64,000 bases of DNA from Pleionea sp. CnH1-48 (GCF_024124665.1 NZ_JAMXSB010000016.1:62001-126000), one strand, 5' to 3'; shown: positions 52,902 through 63,647, counted from the first letter of the stretch. Numbers and translations: made by a program. Notes: generated by a model from the sequence alone, not told the origin.

Positions 52902-55900
52902 ATGCAGTTAAGCTATTCCCTCATTCAATTATCTACACGACGTCCCGTTACCATATCGATGTTTACTATTGCATTGTTAATGTTTGGTATGGTTTTAGTG
53001 AATCGTTTGGGGCTGACGTTGCTGCCAGACCTGTCTTATCCTACTTTGACGGTTCGTACTGAGTTTACCGGTGCCGCTCCTGCCGAAGTTGAAAATCTGA
53101 TCACTAAGCCAATTGAAGAATCACTCGGCGTCATTAAAGGATTACGAGAAATTCGCTCTGTGTCTCGAGCTGGACAATCTGATGTTATGCTGGAGTTTGA
53201 GTGGGGCAGCGACATGGGGTTTGCTGGTCTCGATGTGCGCGAGAAACTTGATATTGTTCAATTGCCTCTGGAAGTAAAACGTCCATCGCTGTTACGTTTT
53301 AACCCCTCCTTAGATCCTATTATTCGTTTGAGTTTATCTAATAAAGAAGACAACTCGGCGCAAGAGTTTGCGTTAAACGATAGCAACCTTATTCAGTTAC
53401 GTCGTTTTTCGGAGGAAGAAATCAAGCGTCGCATAGAGTCCATCGAAGGTATTGCGGCGGTTAAGATCAGTGGTGGACTGGAAGATGAAATTCAGGTACT
53501 GGTGGATCAAAATAAATTAGCTCAGTTGAATCTTTCTATTGATCAAGTCGCAGCACGACTTAAAGCTGAAAATGTGAACTTGTCGGGTGGTCGATTAGAA
53601 GAGGGAACTCAACAGTATCTGGTGCGTACTATCAACCAGTATGGTTCTGTTGAAGCCATGGCGAACTCCATTATTGCTAACGTTGATGGTCATCCGGTGT
53701 ATTTACGTGATGTGGCAGAAGTTTTTCAGCGTTACAAAGAGCGTGAAGCTATTACTCGAATCAATGGTATTGAAGCGGTAGAAATCGCAATTTATAAAGA
53801 AGGTGATGCCAACACTGTAACGGTAGCACAGCGGTTAAAGAAACGTCTAAAGCGCGTAGAAAAGTCGCTGCCTGACAATTATAAACTCGATAAAATATAC
53901 GATCAGTCACACTTTATTGAACAGTCTATCAATGAGGTGATTTTAAATGCCATCATCGGTGGTGTGTTGGCGATGATCGTCTTGTACTTATTCTTGAAGA
54001 ATTTTCGTGCGACATTAATCATTTCTTTATCGATTCCTATTTCGGTCATTGTCAGTTTTAACATGATGTATGGTTTTGGTATTACCATGAATATCATGTC
54101 TTTAGGAGGGCTGGCACTAGCGGTAGGATTGTTGGTGGATAATGCCATTGTGGTGCTCGAAAACATAGCCCGAAAACGAGAAGAAGGCGCCGATATTATG
54201 GAAGCCGCTCAGCAAGGTGCAGGAGAAGTTGCCTCTGCCATTGTGGCGGCTACTTTAACGACGGTTGCGGTGTTCTTACCTCTGGTTTTTGTTCAGGGTA
54301 TTGCTGGGCAACTCTTTAGTGATCAGGCCCTGACCGTAACCTTTGCTTTGATTATTTCTTTGATTGTTGCGGTGACTTTGATTCCGATGTTGTCGTCACT
54401 GGGTGGGCGAAAAAATCCTTACAACGCGACTATTCAAGAAGAGGCATTGCCAGAGACCCGAGGTGGCCGCATTTACCATCGTGTATTTGTGACAGCACCT
54501 ACTTATGTTTATCTGTTTTTCCAATTAATTGCTGGGTTGATTTCAACGGCTTTCCGCTGGGCATTTAAGCCTTTGGTGTGGGGCTTTAATATATTCTATA
54601 AAGCCATTGCATCGGCGTACAAGAAGTTACTTGATTGGTCTTTAAAATTTAAAGCAATAGTTATTCTTGTGGCTGTTGGTGTGTTTACTTTCTCGCTGAG
54701 TTTAGTGCCTCTTATTGGTGTTGAATTGATTCCTCAGTTGTCTCAAGGCGAATTAGCAGTAGAAATTAAAGCTGTATCAGGAACACCACTAAAAGAAACC
54801 GATGGCATTGTGACAGAAGCGCAAAATCGTCTGTCGAACATCGATGCGATCGAAAGAACTTACTCTGTTGCTGGTTCTGGTAATCGTCTGGATGCTAGCC
54901 CAGATAAAGGCGGTGAAAACTGGGGACAGCTAAGCGTGGTACTTAAGAAGCCAGTAAATCACGAATTGGAAGAGCAAGTTATTCGGCAAATCCGTGAGAG
55001 TCTGTCGACCATGGCGGGTATAGAAGTTAAGGTGAGTCGTCCTACATTATTCAGTTTCAAAACACCTTTAGAAGTAGAAATCGTTGGCTTTAATCGTGAA
55101 AAAGTAAAACAAATCAGCCAAGCGCTGGTTGAAAAAATGCAAAATGTTGATCGCTTCAGTGACATTAAATCGACGGTAGAGCAGGGGCATCCCGAAGTTC
55201 AAATCGTTTTTGATCACGAGCGAGCGGCTCACTTGGGGTTGTCGGTACCTGAAGTTGCCAATAATGTTGTGCGTAAACTGCGCGGTGAAGTGGCTACCAA
55301 GTACGCGTTTAGAGATCGTAAAATTGATGTACTGGTTCGCGCATCAGAGACCGATCGTTCTTCGGTAGAAGATGTGCGCCGTCTGATTGTTAATCCACAA
55401 GAAGACCGTCCTCTTACACTGAGTGCGATAGCGACGGTGACGGTTGCAGAAGGCCCAAGCGAAATTCATCGCACCAGCCAGGAGCGAGTGGCAATCGTAA
55501 GCGCCAATCTTAAATACGGAGATTTAGGACAGGGTGCCGCCAAATTGGCTGAGTTGGTGGATGAGCTACCACCTATGAAGGGTGTTGAAGTTCGTGTTAC
55601 AGGGCAAAACGAAGAGATGCAGGTATCTTTTAACTCATTAAAGTTTGCTTTAGCTCTCGCCATCTTCCTGGTTTATCTGGTCATGGCTTCACAGTTTGAG
55701 TCTCTGTTGCATCCTTTTGTTATTTTGTTCAGTGTTCCTTTAGCATTGGTTGGTGCTATCTTCGCGCTGTACTTAACTGGTTCAACTATCAGCGTTGTGG
55801 TCTTTATCGGACTGATTATGTTGGCCGGTATTGTGGTTAACAATGCGATTGTATTGATTGACAGGATCAACCAGCTGCGAGAAACGGGCATGGCTAAGTT

Positions 55901-56120
55901 AGAGGCGATAAAATCTGCGGGACAAGCACGTTTACGTCCTATTGTGATGACGACACTAACAACCACCTTAGGTATGTTGCCTTTGGCATTAGGTATTGGC
56001 GAGGGTGCGGAAATTCGAGCTCCGATGGCCATTACGGTTATTGGCGGCTTGCTGATTTCAACCTTGTTGACCTTGATCGTTATTCCAGTTCTTTACTCAC
56101 TGTTTGATCGTCGAGCATAA
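52902..56120 (+). CDS. RND-family efflux transporter (first pump subunit)
   Basis: 1072 residues, about 12 membrane helices and two large periplasmic loops. Starts LIQLSTRRPVTISMFTIALLMFGM; the proton-relay part includes GLALAVGLLVDNAIVVLENIARKREEG. An extra hydrophilic and helical insert lies in the middle (about 510-570) between the halves. Substrate class unknown: AcrB-like drug export is usual for this set, but lipid or bile export is possible. The next gene starts 11 bases later. Confidence 0.94.
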   Translation: MQLSYSLIQLSTRRPVTISMFTIALLMFGMVLVNRLGLTLLPDLSYPTLTVRTEFTGAAPAEVENLITKPIEESLGVIKGLREIRSVSRAGQSDVMLEFEWGSDMGFAGLDVREKLDIVQLPLEVKRPSLLRFNPSLDPIIRLSLSNKEDNSAQEFALNDSNLIQLRRFSEEEIKRRIESIEGIAAVKISGGLEDEIQVLVDQNKLAQLNLSIDQVAARLKAENVNLSGGRLEEGTQQYLVRTINQYGSVEAMANSIIANVDGHPVYLRDVAEVFQRYKEREAITRINGIEAVEIAIYKEGDANTVTVAQRLKKRLKRVEKSLPDNYKLDKIYDQSHFIEQSINEVILNAIIGGVLAMIVLYLFLKNFRATLIISLSIPISVIVSFNMMYGFGITMNIMSLGGLALAVGLLVDNAIVVLENIARKREEGADIMEAAQQGAGEVASAIVAATLTTVAVFLPLVFVQGIAGQLFSDQALTVTFALIISLIVAVTLIPMLSSLGGRKNPYNATIQEEALPETRGGRIYHRVFVTAPTYVYLFFQLIAGLISTAFRWAFKPLVWGFNIFYKAIASAYKKLLDWSLKFKAIVILVAVGVFTFSLSLVPLIGVELIPQLSQGELAVEIKAVSGTPLKETDGIVTEAQNRLSNIDAIERTYSVAGSGNRLDASPDKGGENWGQLSVVLKKPVNHELEEQVIRQIRESLSTMAGIEVKVSRPTLFSFKTPLEVEIVGFNREKVKQISQALVEKMQNVDRFSDIKSTVEQGHPEVQIVFDHERAAHLGLSVPEVANNVVRKLRGEVATKYAFRDRKIDVLVRASETDRSSVEDVRRLIVNPQEDRPLTLSAIATVTVAEGPSEIHRTSQERVAIVSANLKYGDLGQGAAKLAELVDELPPMKGVEVRVTGQNEEMQVSFNSLKFALALAIFLVYLVMASQFESLLHPFVILFSVPLALVGAIFALYLTGSTISVVVFIGLIMLAGIVVNNAIVLIDRINQLRETGMAKLEAIKSAGQARLRPIVMTTLTTTLGMLPLALGIGEGAEIRAPMAITVIGGLLISTLLTLIVIPVLYSLFDRRA

Positions 56121-56131
56121 GGAGAAGAGCC

Positions 56132-59100
56132 ATGAAACTGACCGCCTTGGCGTTGCAACGACCCGTCACTACCATGATGTTGTTTTTATGTTTTCTGGTG
56201 ACAGGGCTCTTCTCATCTCGTCTGTTGCCATTGGAATATTTTCCAGGTATTGAGTTCCCAGGCATCTTTATTCAGATCCCTTACGGTGGTTCGACCGCTG
56301 AAGAAATTGAGCAACGTATTACGCGCCCAGTAGAAGAAGTTCTGGCAACCATGAGCTCGATTAAGAGTTTAAATTCCACGACGACAGATAACAGTGCACA
56401 AATATTTATTCAGTTTGATTGGGAGCAGAACTCACGCTTAAAAGGTGTGGAGGCTCGTGAAAAAATAGATGCCATTCGATCAGAGCTACCTGATGATATT
56501 CAGCGTATTTTTGTTTTTACCGGCGGCACTCAGGATATGCCAGTATTAGAGTTGAGGATCTCAAGCCAAAAAGATTTGTCTAATGCATACGATATGCTTG
56601 ATCGAAAACTAAAACGTCCTATTGAGCGTATTGAAGGCGTATCAAAAGTCACTTTATACGGAGTGGATAAACGCCAGATAAAAATAAAGTTAGATGCAGA
56701 TCGTGTAACAGCTCACGGCATTAACTTGCAGGAGCTAAGTCGTAAGCTACAGCAGGCAAACTTTTCTGTCTCTGCTGGTCTTATTTCTGATTCTGATCAA
56801 CGCTTAAGGGTTAAGCCCATTGGTGAGTATCGTTCTTTAGATGATATTAAGAATCAGATTATTGGACCTAATGGTTTGCGCTTGCGTGAGATTGCCGACA
56901 TTGTGCTTGAGCAGCCAATTCCTCAAGAAGGACGACACCTTGATCGTGCTTATGCTGTGGGTATGTCTATTAATCGTGAATCCAATGCGAATTTAGTTGC
57001 AGTGGCCAAACGGGTAATGGCGGCCATTGCAGAAGTTGAAAAGGACCCAGCGTTTGAAGGGATTCAACTTTACGCAATGGATAACCAGGCAGAAGGAATC
57101 GAAACCTCGATTAATGACATCAGCATGTCTGGGCTTATTGGTTTTGTGTTATCCATTGTTGTTCTGTATTTCTTCTTACGAGAAATATCATCAACTTTGA
57201 TTGTAGCATTAGCGGTTCCATTTTCGCTTACGATTACTCTCGCATTTATGTTCTTCTTTAATGTATCACTCAACATCTTATCGATGATGGGATTGATGTT
57301 GGCGATTGGAATGTTAGTAGATAATGCAGTAGTAGTGACAGAAAGCATTTTCCGTTATCAAGATATGTACCCTGATGATAACAAAAAGGCGATTACTCTA
57401 GGTGTTAAAGAGGTTGGGACCGCAGTATTTGCCGGAACCATTACAACGGCCATCGTATTTTTACCTAATATCATAGGTAAAAAGGTAGATGTCACGGTAT
57501 TTCTGGGGCATGTGGCGATTACCATCACTATTGCATTAGCGGCTTCTTTGTTTATTGCGTTAACGGTTATTCCACTGCTGTTATCCAAATTTAAAGTGCG
57601 CAGTCAGGTGCGTTCAAGTCAGTTTATTAACAAGCTATCAGAACGTTATACCTTGACGCTAAACTGGATGATGGACAATCCATGGAAAACCTGGTTAATG
57701 ATTCTTCTTGTGGTCGGTAGTGTGCTTATTCCTGCCCCGCATGTTGTGAAAGATAACTTCACGGAAGATACCCAACGACGTTTATTCTTGCCTTACCATA
57801 TTAACGGTCAGTATACGGTAAAGCGTATAGAGAAGTCGGTGGATAAAATCGAAGAGTTTCTGTACGCGCATAAAGAAGAGTTGGATATTGAGAATGTTTA
57901 TAGCTACTACAATACCAATCGTGCCCAGTCGACGATTTTATTGGTAGATAAAGAGGACGCTACCAAGTCTGTTAATGATATTCGCGAGTTTATCGAAAAA
58001 AACATGCCTAAAATCGCGATTGGTCGTCCGACTTTTGAACGCAAGAAAGGAGGAGGGCAAGAAGGTGTTAAAATTCATATTAACGGTGAGTCGACTAAAA
58101 CCCTTACGGAAGTCAGCCATGAAGTAGCCCGTATTTTGAATACCGTTGAAGGTATATATGACGCGCGTTCAGAAGCCAACTCTCCTGATCAGGAAGTGCA
58201 AGTGACCATCGATCGAGTGAGAGCTCAAAATCTGGGACTTGATCCGGCAATGGTGGGCAGTATGATCGGCATTGCCATGCGTGGACAACCTTTGCGTTCG
58301 TATCGTGGAACTGACAGTGAAGTTGAAATGATATTGGAGTTTAGTCAAAATGATCGCAAGAACCTTCAGGATCTTAAAAGTTTAACTATCTCCACACCGC
58401 TTGGAGAGTCAGTCGCTCTAGATAGCATTGCAAGTTACAAAGTTTTGCAAGCCGCTAATACCATTCGCCGAAAAGATCGTACAACGCATATTGCTGTCGC
58501 TGCCAGCTTAAAAGATTTAACCGTTGATAAGGCAAAAGAAGAAATTAAGAAAGTGATGAAGACCGTTACTTTACCACCTGGATACAGCTGGAGTTTGGGG
58601 CGTGCCTTCGAGCGAGAAGCCGATGCCGACAAAATCATGATTCAAAACTTTATTCTTGCTGTCCTGATGATCTTTATTGTTATGGCAGCGTTGTTCGAGT
58701 CTTTGTTGTTTCCGCTAACGGTAATAACATCCATTATGTTCTCAATTGTCGGTGTTATTTGGTTCTTCTTTATCACGGGGACCAATTTTTCGACGATGGC
58801 AAATATCGGCATACTGGTGCTGATGGGGGTGGTCGTTAACAACGGCATTGTATTAGTAGACCACATTAATCATCTGCGTAAAGAAGGCCATCATCGTCGG
58901 GATGCTGTGTTAATTGGCGGACGTGATCGATTAAGGCCCATATTAATGACGGTGAGCACAACCATTTTGGGATTAATTCCTCTGTCTATCGGGGATGCGA
59001 CCATTGGTGGAGGAGGTGATATGCCACCTTACTTCCCAATGGCAAGAGCCGTTATTGGTGGGTTGGCTTTCTCAACAGTGGTGAGTCTGCTATTTATCCC

Positions 59101-59194
59101 TACCATTTATATCTTGTTGGATGACTTGAGAAACTGGAATCGACACACATGGACTTATGCTCGCAGACGTCGACAATCTATATTACCTTCATAA
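56132..59194 (+). CDS. RND-family efflux transporter (second pump subunit)
   Basis: 1020 residues, full length, with LALQRPVTTMMLFLCFLVTG at the start and MGLMLAIGMLVDNAVVVTESIFR in the proton relay. It is a paralogue, not a duplicate, of the upstream pump. Two different pumps with one adaptor resemble the MdtABC arrangement, so a heterotrimer is possible. Shared terminator after the stop. Confidence 0.94.
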   Translation: MKLTALALQRPVTTMMLFLCFLVTGLFSSRLLPLEYFPGIEFPGIFIQIPYGGSTAEEIEQRITRPVEEVLATMSSIKSLNSTTTDNSAQIFIQFDWEQNSRLKGVEAREKIDAIRSELPDDIQRIFVFTGGTQDMPVLELRISSQKDLSNAYDMLDRKLKRPIERIEGVSKVTLYGVDKRQIKIKLDADRVTAHGINLQELSRKLQQANFSVSAGLISDSDQRLRVKPIGEYRSLDDIKNQIIGPNGLRLREIADIVLEQPIPQEGRHLDRAYAVGMSINRESNANLVAVAKRVMAAIAEVEKDPAFEGIQLYAMDNQAEGIETSINDISMSGLIGFVLSIVVLYFFLREISSTLIVALAVPFSLTITLAFMFFFNVSLNILSMMGLMLAIGMLVDNAVVVTESIFRYQDMYPDDNKKAITLGVKEVGTAVFAGTITTAIVFLPNIIGKKVDVTVFLGHVAITITIALAASLFIALTVIPLLLSKFKVRSQVRSSQFINKLSERYTLTLNWMMDNPWKTWLMILLVVGSVLIPAPHVVKDNFTEDTQRRLFLPYHINGQYTVKRIEKSVDKIEEFLYAHKEELDIENVYSYYNTNRAQSTILLVDKEDATKSVNDIREFIEKNMPKIAIGRPTFERKKGGGQEGVKIHINGESTKTLTEVSHEVARILNTVEGIYDARSEANSPDQEVQVTIDRVRAQNLGLDPAMVGSMIGIAMRGQPLRSYRGTDSEVEMILEFSQNDRKNLQDLKSLTISTPLGESVALDSIASYKVLQAANTIRRKDRTTHIAVAASLKDLTVDKAKEEIKKVMKTVTLPPGYSWSLGRAFEREADADKIMIQNFILAVLMIFIVMAALFESLLFPLTVITSIMFSIVGVIWFFFITGTNFSTMANIGILVLMGVVVNNGIVLVDHINHLRKEGHHRRDAVLIGGRDRLRPILMTVSTTILGLIPLSIGDATIGGGGDMPPYFPMARAVIGGLAFSTVVSLLFIPTIYILLDDLRNWNRHTWTYARRRRQSILPS

Positions 59195-59219
59195 AAAAGG
59201 CTCCTTAAGGAGCCTTTTT
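59194..59219. terminator. Bidirectional terminator between RND operon and diguanylate cyclase gene
   Basis: AAAAAGGCTCC (59194-59204), four-base loop, GGAGCCTTTTT (59209-59219): perfect and symmetric, ends both converging transcripts. Confidence 0.92.
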
Positions 59220-59220
59220 G

Positions 59221-60903
59221 TTAGCTTGTGACAACGGGTTCTTGAAACCAGAGTACGGTACCTTTGCGGTTGGCTTTTGCGGTAATCAATTGATCATCTG
59301 CCAGAGTTAATAATTGTTCTGGATCATTGCCTAAAATGGAATTGTACTCAACCACGCCAAACGTTGCCTGAGCACGCACCGTATCTTCTTTGACTTTAAG
59401 CTCTATGCTTTCGATGGATTTATGCAGTCGTTCTACAAAGTTACATGGATTGGTTTCTATATCCAATAGTGCCGATATGCAGAACTCATCGCCACCAAAG
59501 CGAGCGACATTGTCAAACAGTCGCAAATCTGACTGCAATACTTCAGCAACTTTTTGCAGAACCTTGTCACCAGTGTAATGGCCGTAACAATCATTCACCA
59601 TTTTAAAGTTATCGAGATCAAACATGATGATTAACAAGCGCAAGTTATTACGTTTGCTTCGATAAATTTCTTGGGTTAGGCGCTCGATAAAAGGCGTTCG
59701 TTGCAGCAACCCGGTGAGCTGATCGAAAGTGGCCCACTTATAGTACTTCCAGTGTTTGTGCGACAAAATCGCACTGACAGTCACGCTGAGAATCAATAAT
59801 GCATAAGGGCCCATTAACCGCTTAAGAATTTTGGGCGAACCCTGAGTGTAATCCAGATAGATATCAATCACACCTACGATAAGATAAAAAGCCACAACCA
59901 GCGCAAGAATTTTTGAGTACTCGAGCTTTTCTTTGATGGCCTGATACATGGTGTACAGCAACGGTGGGAGAGTGAGCAATAGAACAATCGTCTCAATGAG
60001 CTCTAACGACACATAAATCCAGTCGAGATTGGGCACTATCATCACAAACGGAATATTCAGCGTAACATAAATAAAACCGTATCGAGCAATTGTCGGAATT
60101 GGTTTGCCAAAGAAGCTATAAATAAACAATGGAAAAGTAACAAATATGACGTAAAACAACGCAACATTGGTGCGAAAGATGATATTGATATCCAGGCCCG
60201 TCATCAATATTAATTCGCTGTAGCTGAGAAGGTACAGTGACCAACTACCCGTAAATAAAGCGTAGTAGAGGTTTTCCATTGCCCGCGTATGAAAAATAAA
60301 ATAAACAGAGTGCACAATGGTAAAAACCATGAGTATGGTAATAAAGATAAGCATCTCATAGTTACGAGCTTGCTGATCTTCCTGCAATTTAAAGTAATCA
60401 TCGATGACGGGAGGTGCACCATGAACACCTCCATTGCGAGCATTATTATAAACCCAGATGGTTAATTGATTGTTGCCATCGGCGGCCAGATGTTCTGCTC
60501 GGATCTGATAAAGACGTGAGTAAAGTGTGGCTTTTTTGAAATGCGGAAGAAACTCTCCGCTACTCCCGATAAGATGCCCATTTAAAAATAATTTATCGGC
60601 GTCTCTTATTTGCTCCATGTATATGCCTGCCACAAGACCAATATCGTCAGGGAACAAAGTAAAGTGGGTTTGCAACGCCATGTAACCGTCATAATTCGGA
60701 TAGCCTTGCTCTTCCCAGTTACCAGGTACCTTAACTTTCGTACAAAGCTCTGTCGCCGTCACATGGCCTAGCGAGTATTTTTCGGCGCTACAGGCATACC
60801 ATTGCTGATTCAATTCTAGTGGAAGATGAGCGGCTAGCGTGTGACCTGTCACCAATAATGAACAAACATAAAGCAGGCATACAACGACCAACTTAGAATT
60901 CAA
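59221..60903 (-). CDS. Diguanylate cyclase with 7TMR-DISM sensor
   Basis: 560 residues from TTG 60903, set by AGGAGG at 60916-60911 (seven bases ahead); upstream in-frame ATGs lack a site. A signal peptide, an extracellular jelly-roll-like DISM domain (WEEQGYPNYDGYMALQTHF; DKLFLNGHLIGSSGEF), seven membrane helices, then GGDEF with ARFGGDEFCI and the inhibition site RLFD five residues before. Expected to make c-di-GMP in response to a carbohydrate-like or other ligand, not identified. Confidence 0.92.
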   Translation of the reverse strand: MNSKLVVVCLLYVCSLLVTGHTLAAHLPLELNQQWYACSAEKYSLGHVTATELCTKVKVPGNWEEQGYPNYDGYMALQTHFTLFPDDIGLVAGIYMEQIRDADKLFLNGHLIGSSGEFLPHFKKATLYSRLYQIRAEHLAADGNNQLTIWVYNNARNGGVHGAPPVIDDYFKLQEDQQARNYEMLIFITILMVFTIVHSVYFIFHTRAMENLYYALFTGSWSLYLLSYSELILMTGLDINIIFRTNVALFYVIFVTFPLFIYSFFGKPIPTIARYGFIYVTLNIPFVMIVPNLDWIYVSLELIETIVLLLTLPPLLYTMYQAIKEKLEYSKILALVVAFYLIVGVIDIYLDYTQGSPKILKRLMGPYALLILSVTVSAILSHKHWKYYKWATFDQLTGLLQRTPFIERLTQEIYRSKRNNLRLLIIMFDLDNFKMVNDCYGHYTGDKVLQKVAEVLQSDLRLFDNVARFGGDEFCISALLDIETNPCNFVERLHKSIESIELKVKEDTVRAQATFGVVEYNSILGNDPEQLLTLADDQLITAKANRKGTVLWFQEPVVTS

Positions 60904-61345
60904 AATACTGCCTCCTGGCATTAACCACATCCATCAATATCTCTGCCAGTCACTTTGATTTGTGAACATTGATTCTATGGTTATGTTTTGTTATTCATAT
61001 CCGAGTATTAGCTATCTAGCTATCAAGGTTAGTTACCACTTAGTTCCGCGGCGCAGACTTCCTATCCTACTCAAATAACAGCTTTTATATAAACGTGCGT
61101 CTGTTGTTTTTAATCCAGTGCATGGGATATTAAATATCAACTTCGGTTTCCATTACTGCAGAATAAGGACGCTCATGGCCTATAAGCATAGATGCTTGGT
61201 GTCCATTAAACAAAGATCTGCAGGCGATAGACAACACGTCACAAAGAATTCTAATAGAACGGTGGATTAATGCTAGAAGAGATCGGCCAATAGGCTTGTA
61301 AGATATTGTCGTAACTTGGAGAAGGAGGGGGAAGAATGGCAGCTT
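60904..61345. other. Spacer between cyclase and degenerate HD-GYP genes
   Basis: About 440 bases without a convincing gene. A purine-rich stretch (GGAGAAGGAGGGGG near 61319) precedes an 11-codon ORF that runs into the HD-GYP gene; I regard it as chance. GAATGGCA / TGCCATTC (61334-61359) forms a small hairpin across the HD-GYP stop. Confidence 0.5.
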
Positions 61346-62638
61346 TTACGATGCCATTCCAAACCATTTAAAGCCAAACAGCTTATCAGTGAGCATGTCA
61401 TTATCGACATCAACCGCTGATGAAGGCAGGCTGTGTAGGACTTCTAAAGGAATACCGTTATCGTCTTTGGGAGATTCTGACAAATCCAGAACGTTGGATT
61501 TATCAAGTTCTATTCCGTAATGGTTACGTACCAGTGCTACTTTTGGACGTAGACGAGCATTTTCTTTTTGCTCAAGTACCAAAGCAACGGAATGATCCGA
61601 AAGCTCAACAAGGCTCCCGGTAGGATAGATACCGATAGCTTGAATAAAGGATTCAATCAGCTCACGCTGAAACAGCACACCACGGTTATGATACAAGTTG
61701 GCAACCGCTTCAACAGGCGTCATGGCTTCAATGCCAGGACGAGGGTTGATCAATTGCTCGTAATAGTCAGAAATACCGGACACTCGCGCCAAAAAGGGAA
61801 TGCGATTGCCGATGATTTGACGAGGGTAGCCACTGCCATTATTGCGCTCGCAGTAGTTAGAGATAATGAACTTAATTTGCCCATTAATCGTACCCATATA
61901 CTCGAGTTCTTCTATGGTGTACTCAATATGCTTTTGGAACTCCAACTGCTCGTTGTCATCCAGCTCGCCAATATGCAGCTCTCTAGGTAGCTTAGATTTG
62001 CCGATAGAAGACAATATAAGCGCTGCACCTACATCGTTTAAATCTTTGCGTGACAGCCCCAGATGGCGAGCAAAAACCAGACCCCATACCGCAGCTCTAA
62101 TCGAATTCTCGAATAGCTGGCTGTTTTCTTGGCGTACACGACACATCCAGACCAAAGCATCAGGATTACGAATGACACTGTCGACCATCTTGCGAACACT
62201 TTTCTCTACAGTGTTCAGCTGAATCGGCTCGCCATTATCAATCTGGCTAATTGCGCTGGCAATGGTTGAAGTAACGTTGGTGTATATCTTCTCGGCGGTA
62301 CGCAGCTCTTTTTTGATGGGAGTACTGACTTCGTAGTGCTCCACGCGGCTTTTCATTCGCGCTTTTTCATTAATGAGCTTTTGCGTTTTGGGATCGAGCT
62401 TGTTATCTGATGTTGATGGCGTCCATCTCTGCTTAACGAGTGGGCCTTCAACTTTAGAAAGAATGGTATCTATATAGACGTGATTACAATATTGACCCAG
62501 CAATGATATCTCATCTTGCTTAGTGATGTAGAAACCCTGGATCGGGAATGGGGTTTTAACCCATGGCACGTCCAGTCGAGAGACGTACATACCTACTTCT
62601 AAATTGGATACAGATACTTGCTGTGTCTTTAAATGCAT
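61346..62638 (-). CDS. DUF3391 / degenerate HD-GYP protein
   Basis: 430 residues from ATG 62638 (a longer frame to 62728 lacks sense). N-terminal DUF3391 (VSNLEVGMYVSRLDVPW; TPFPIQGFYI) then an HD-GYP-like domain. The catalytic HD is replaced (SSIGKSKLP, residues 210-217, instead of HDIGK) and HHExxDGxGYP has become YCERNNGSGYP (262-272). With the metal ligands gone it should not cut c-di-GMP; it may bind c-di-GMP or a partner. The C-terminal 100 residues look like the domain following HD-GYP in this family. Confidence 0.85.
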   Translation of the reverse strand: MHLKTQQVSVSNLEVGMYVSRLDVPWVKTPFPIQGFYITKQDEISLLGQYCNHVYIDTILSKVEGPLVKQRWTPSTSDNKLDPKTQKLINEKARMKSRVEHYEVSTPIKKELRTAEKIYTNVTSTIASAISQIDNGEPIQLNTVEKSVRKMVDSVIRNPDALVWMCRVRQENSQLFENSIRAAVWGLVFARHLGLSRKDLNDVGAALILSSIGKSKLPRELHIGELDDNEQLEFQKHIEYTIEELEYMGTINGQIKFIISNYCERNNGSGYPRQIIGNRIPFLARVSGISDYYEQLINPRPGIEAMTPVEAVANLYHNRGVLFQRELIESFIQAIGIYPTGSLVELSDHSVALVLEQKENARLRPKVALVRNHYGIELDKSNVLDLSESPKDDNGIPLEVLHSLPSSAVDVDNDMLTDKLFGFKWFGMAS

Positions 62639-62819
62639 GTTTACAACCTGATACCGGATTGTCTGAAAGACAGTTCGCGTCATTGTGATCATAGTCGAAC
62701 TGTCGAAGTATTTTACGACTTGGTTCACAAAAAGGGCAACAAAAAATGCACAAATTCGGCAATTTTTATAATATTTTCTTCTAAACTGCGCCTAGGCTGT
62801 TATATCGGGTTATAAGATG

Positions 62820-63647
62820 TCAGTCTAACTCCTTGAAATAACTAGACTTTATAAACTCACTCCAGCCACCAGCATAAACCCCTACTGAACCCACTCCAGC
62901 AAGCAATTGCGACAATATATTCACTAATGCCGTCACCCCCGAGCCACAATAGTTAATAATATTACCGCTACGAGATATTTTATGCTGCCAATGAGCATTA
63001 TGCCAATTTGGCGGACGAAAAAGTCCGGATTCATCTAAACAATCTAGCCAGACACTGTTGCTGGCATTGGGAATGTGTCCTGCAATGGGATCGATTGGTT
63101 CTTCTTCTCCAGCAAAACGTTTGGCTTCTCGAGCGTCTACAAGGTTGATATCACCAGCCTGACTTTCCATGACTTGTTTAAGTGAATAGATAGGAAGATC
63201 TATAGAGATTGAGGTCAGGGCACCAGAAGGCGTTGGTGCCGTCTCACTGGTTTGTTGCCATCGATTCCAGCCACCGTTAAGCAACCGAACTCGATGGAAT
63301 CCATGGAGATGGAGCAACCACCAGGCTCTCGCGGCATGGGCCAAACATCCCTGATCGTAACAAACTATCTGACTGTCTGGAGTCAGTTCCAGTTGGTTCG
63401 CCCATTGTCGAAAAGCCTCTTCGCTTGGCAAAGGATGACGTCCACTTTGAGCTGTAATAGGCCCCGATAGATGGTGATCGAGGTGAACGTAATGTGCATC
63501 AGCAATATGAGCTTGCTGATGTTCTCGCTGTCCCCATTCCGTATCTTGCAGAGAGAATCGACAGTCCAGTAACACCAGATCATTTGACGGTTGTTTTAGT
63601 AAGAAGCGGAGTTGTTCTGCTTCAATAAAAAGTTGTTCCCATTGCAT
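62820..63647 (-). CDS. 3-mercaptopyruvate/thiosulfate-type sulfurtransferase (two rhodanese domains)
   Basis: 275 residues. The inactive N-terminal rhodanese half has LLDCRFSLQDTEWGQREH and CYDQGCLAHAARAWW; the C-terminal half holds the catalytic loop YCGSGVTA with Cys 234. The CGSGVTA loop is typical of SseA-like mercaptopyruvate sulfurtransferase rather than thiosulfate rhodanese. Transfers sulfur to cyanide, thiols or proteins. Not linked by operon to the cys genes. Confidence 0.92.
   Translation of the reverse strand: MQWEQLFIEAEQLRFLLKQPSNDLVLLDCRFSLQDTEWGQREHQQAHIADAHYVHLDHHLSGPITAQSGRHPLPSEEAFRQWANQLELTPDSQIVCYDQGCLAHAARAWWLLHLHGFHRVRLLNGGWNRWQQTSETAPTPSGALTSISIDLPIYSLKQVMESQAGDINLVDAREAKRFAGEEEPIDPIAGHIPNASNSVWLDCLDESGLFRPPNWHNAHWQHKISRSGNIINYCGSGVTALVNILSQLLAGVGSVGVYAGGWSEFIKSSYFKELD

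Noticed and set aside
61336-61371. 11-codon ORF behind a purine-rich GGAGGGGG stretch
   Set aside because: It overlaps the HD-GYP stop and a small hairpin, and is too short to support.
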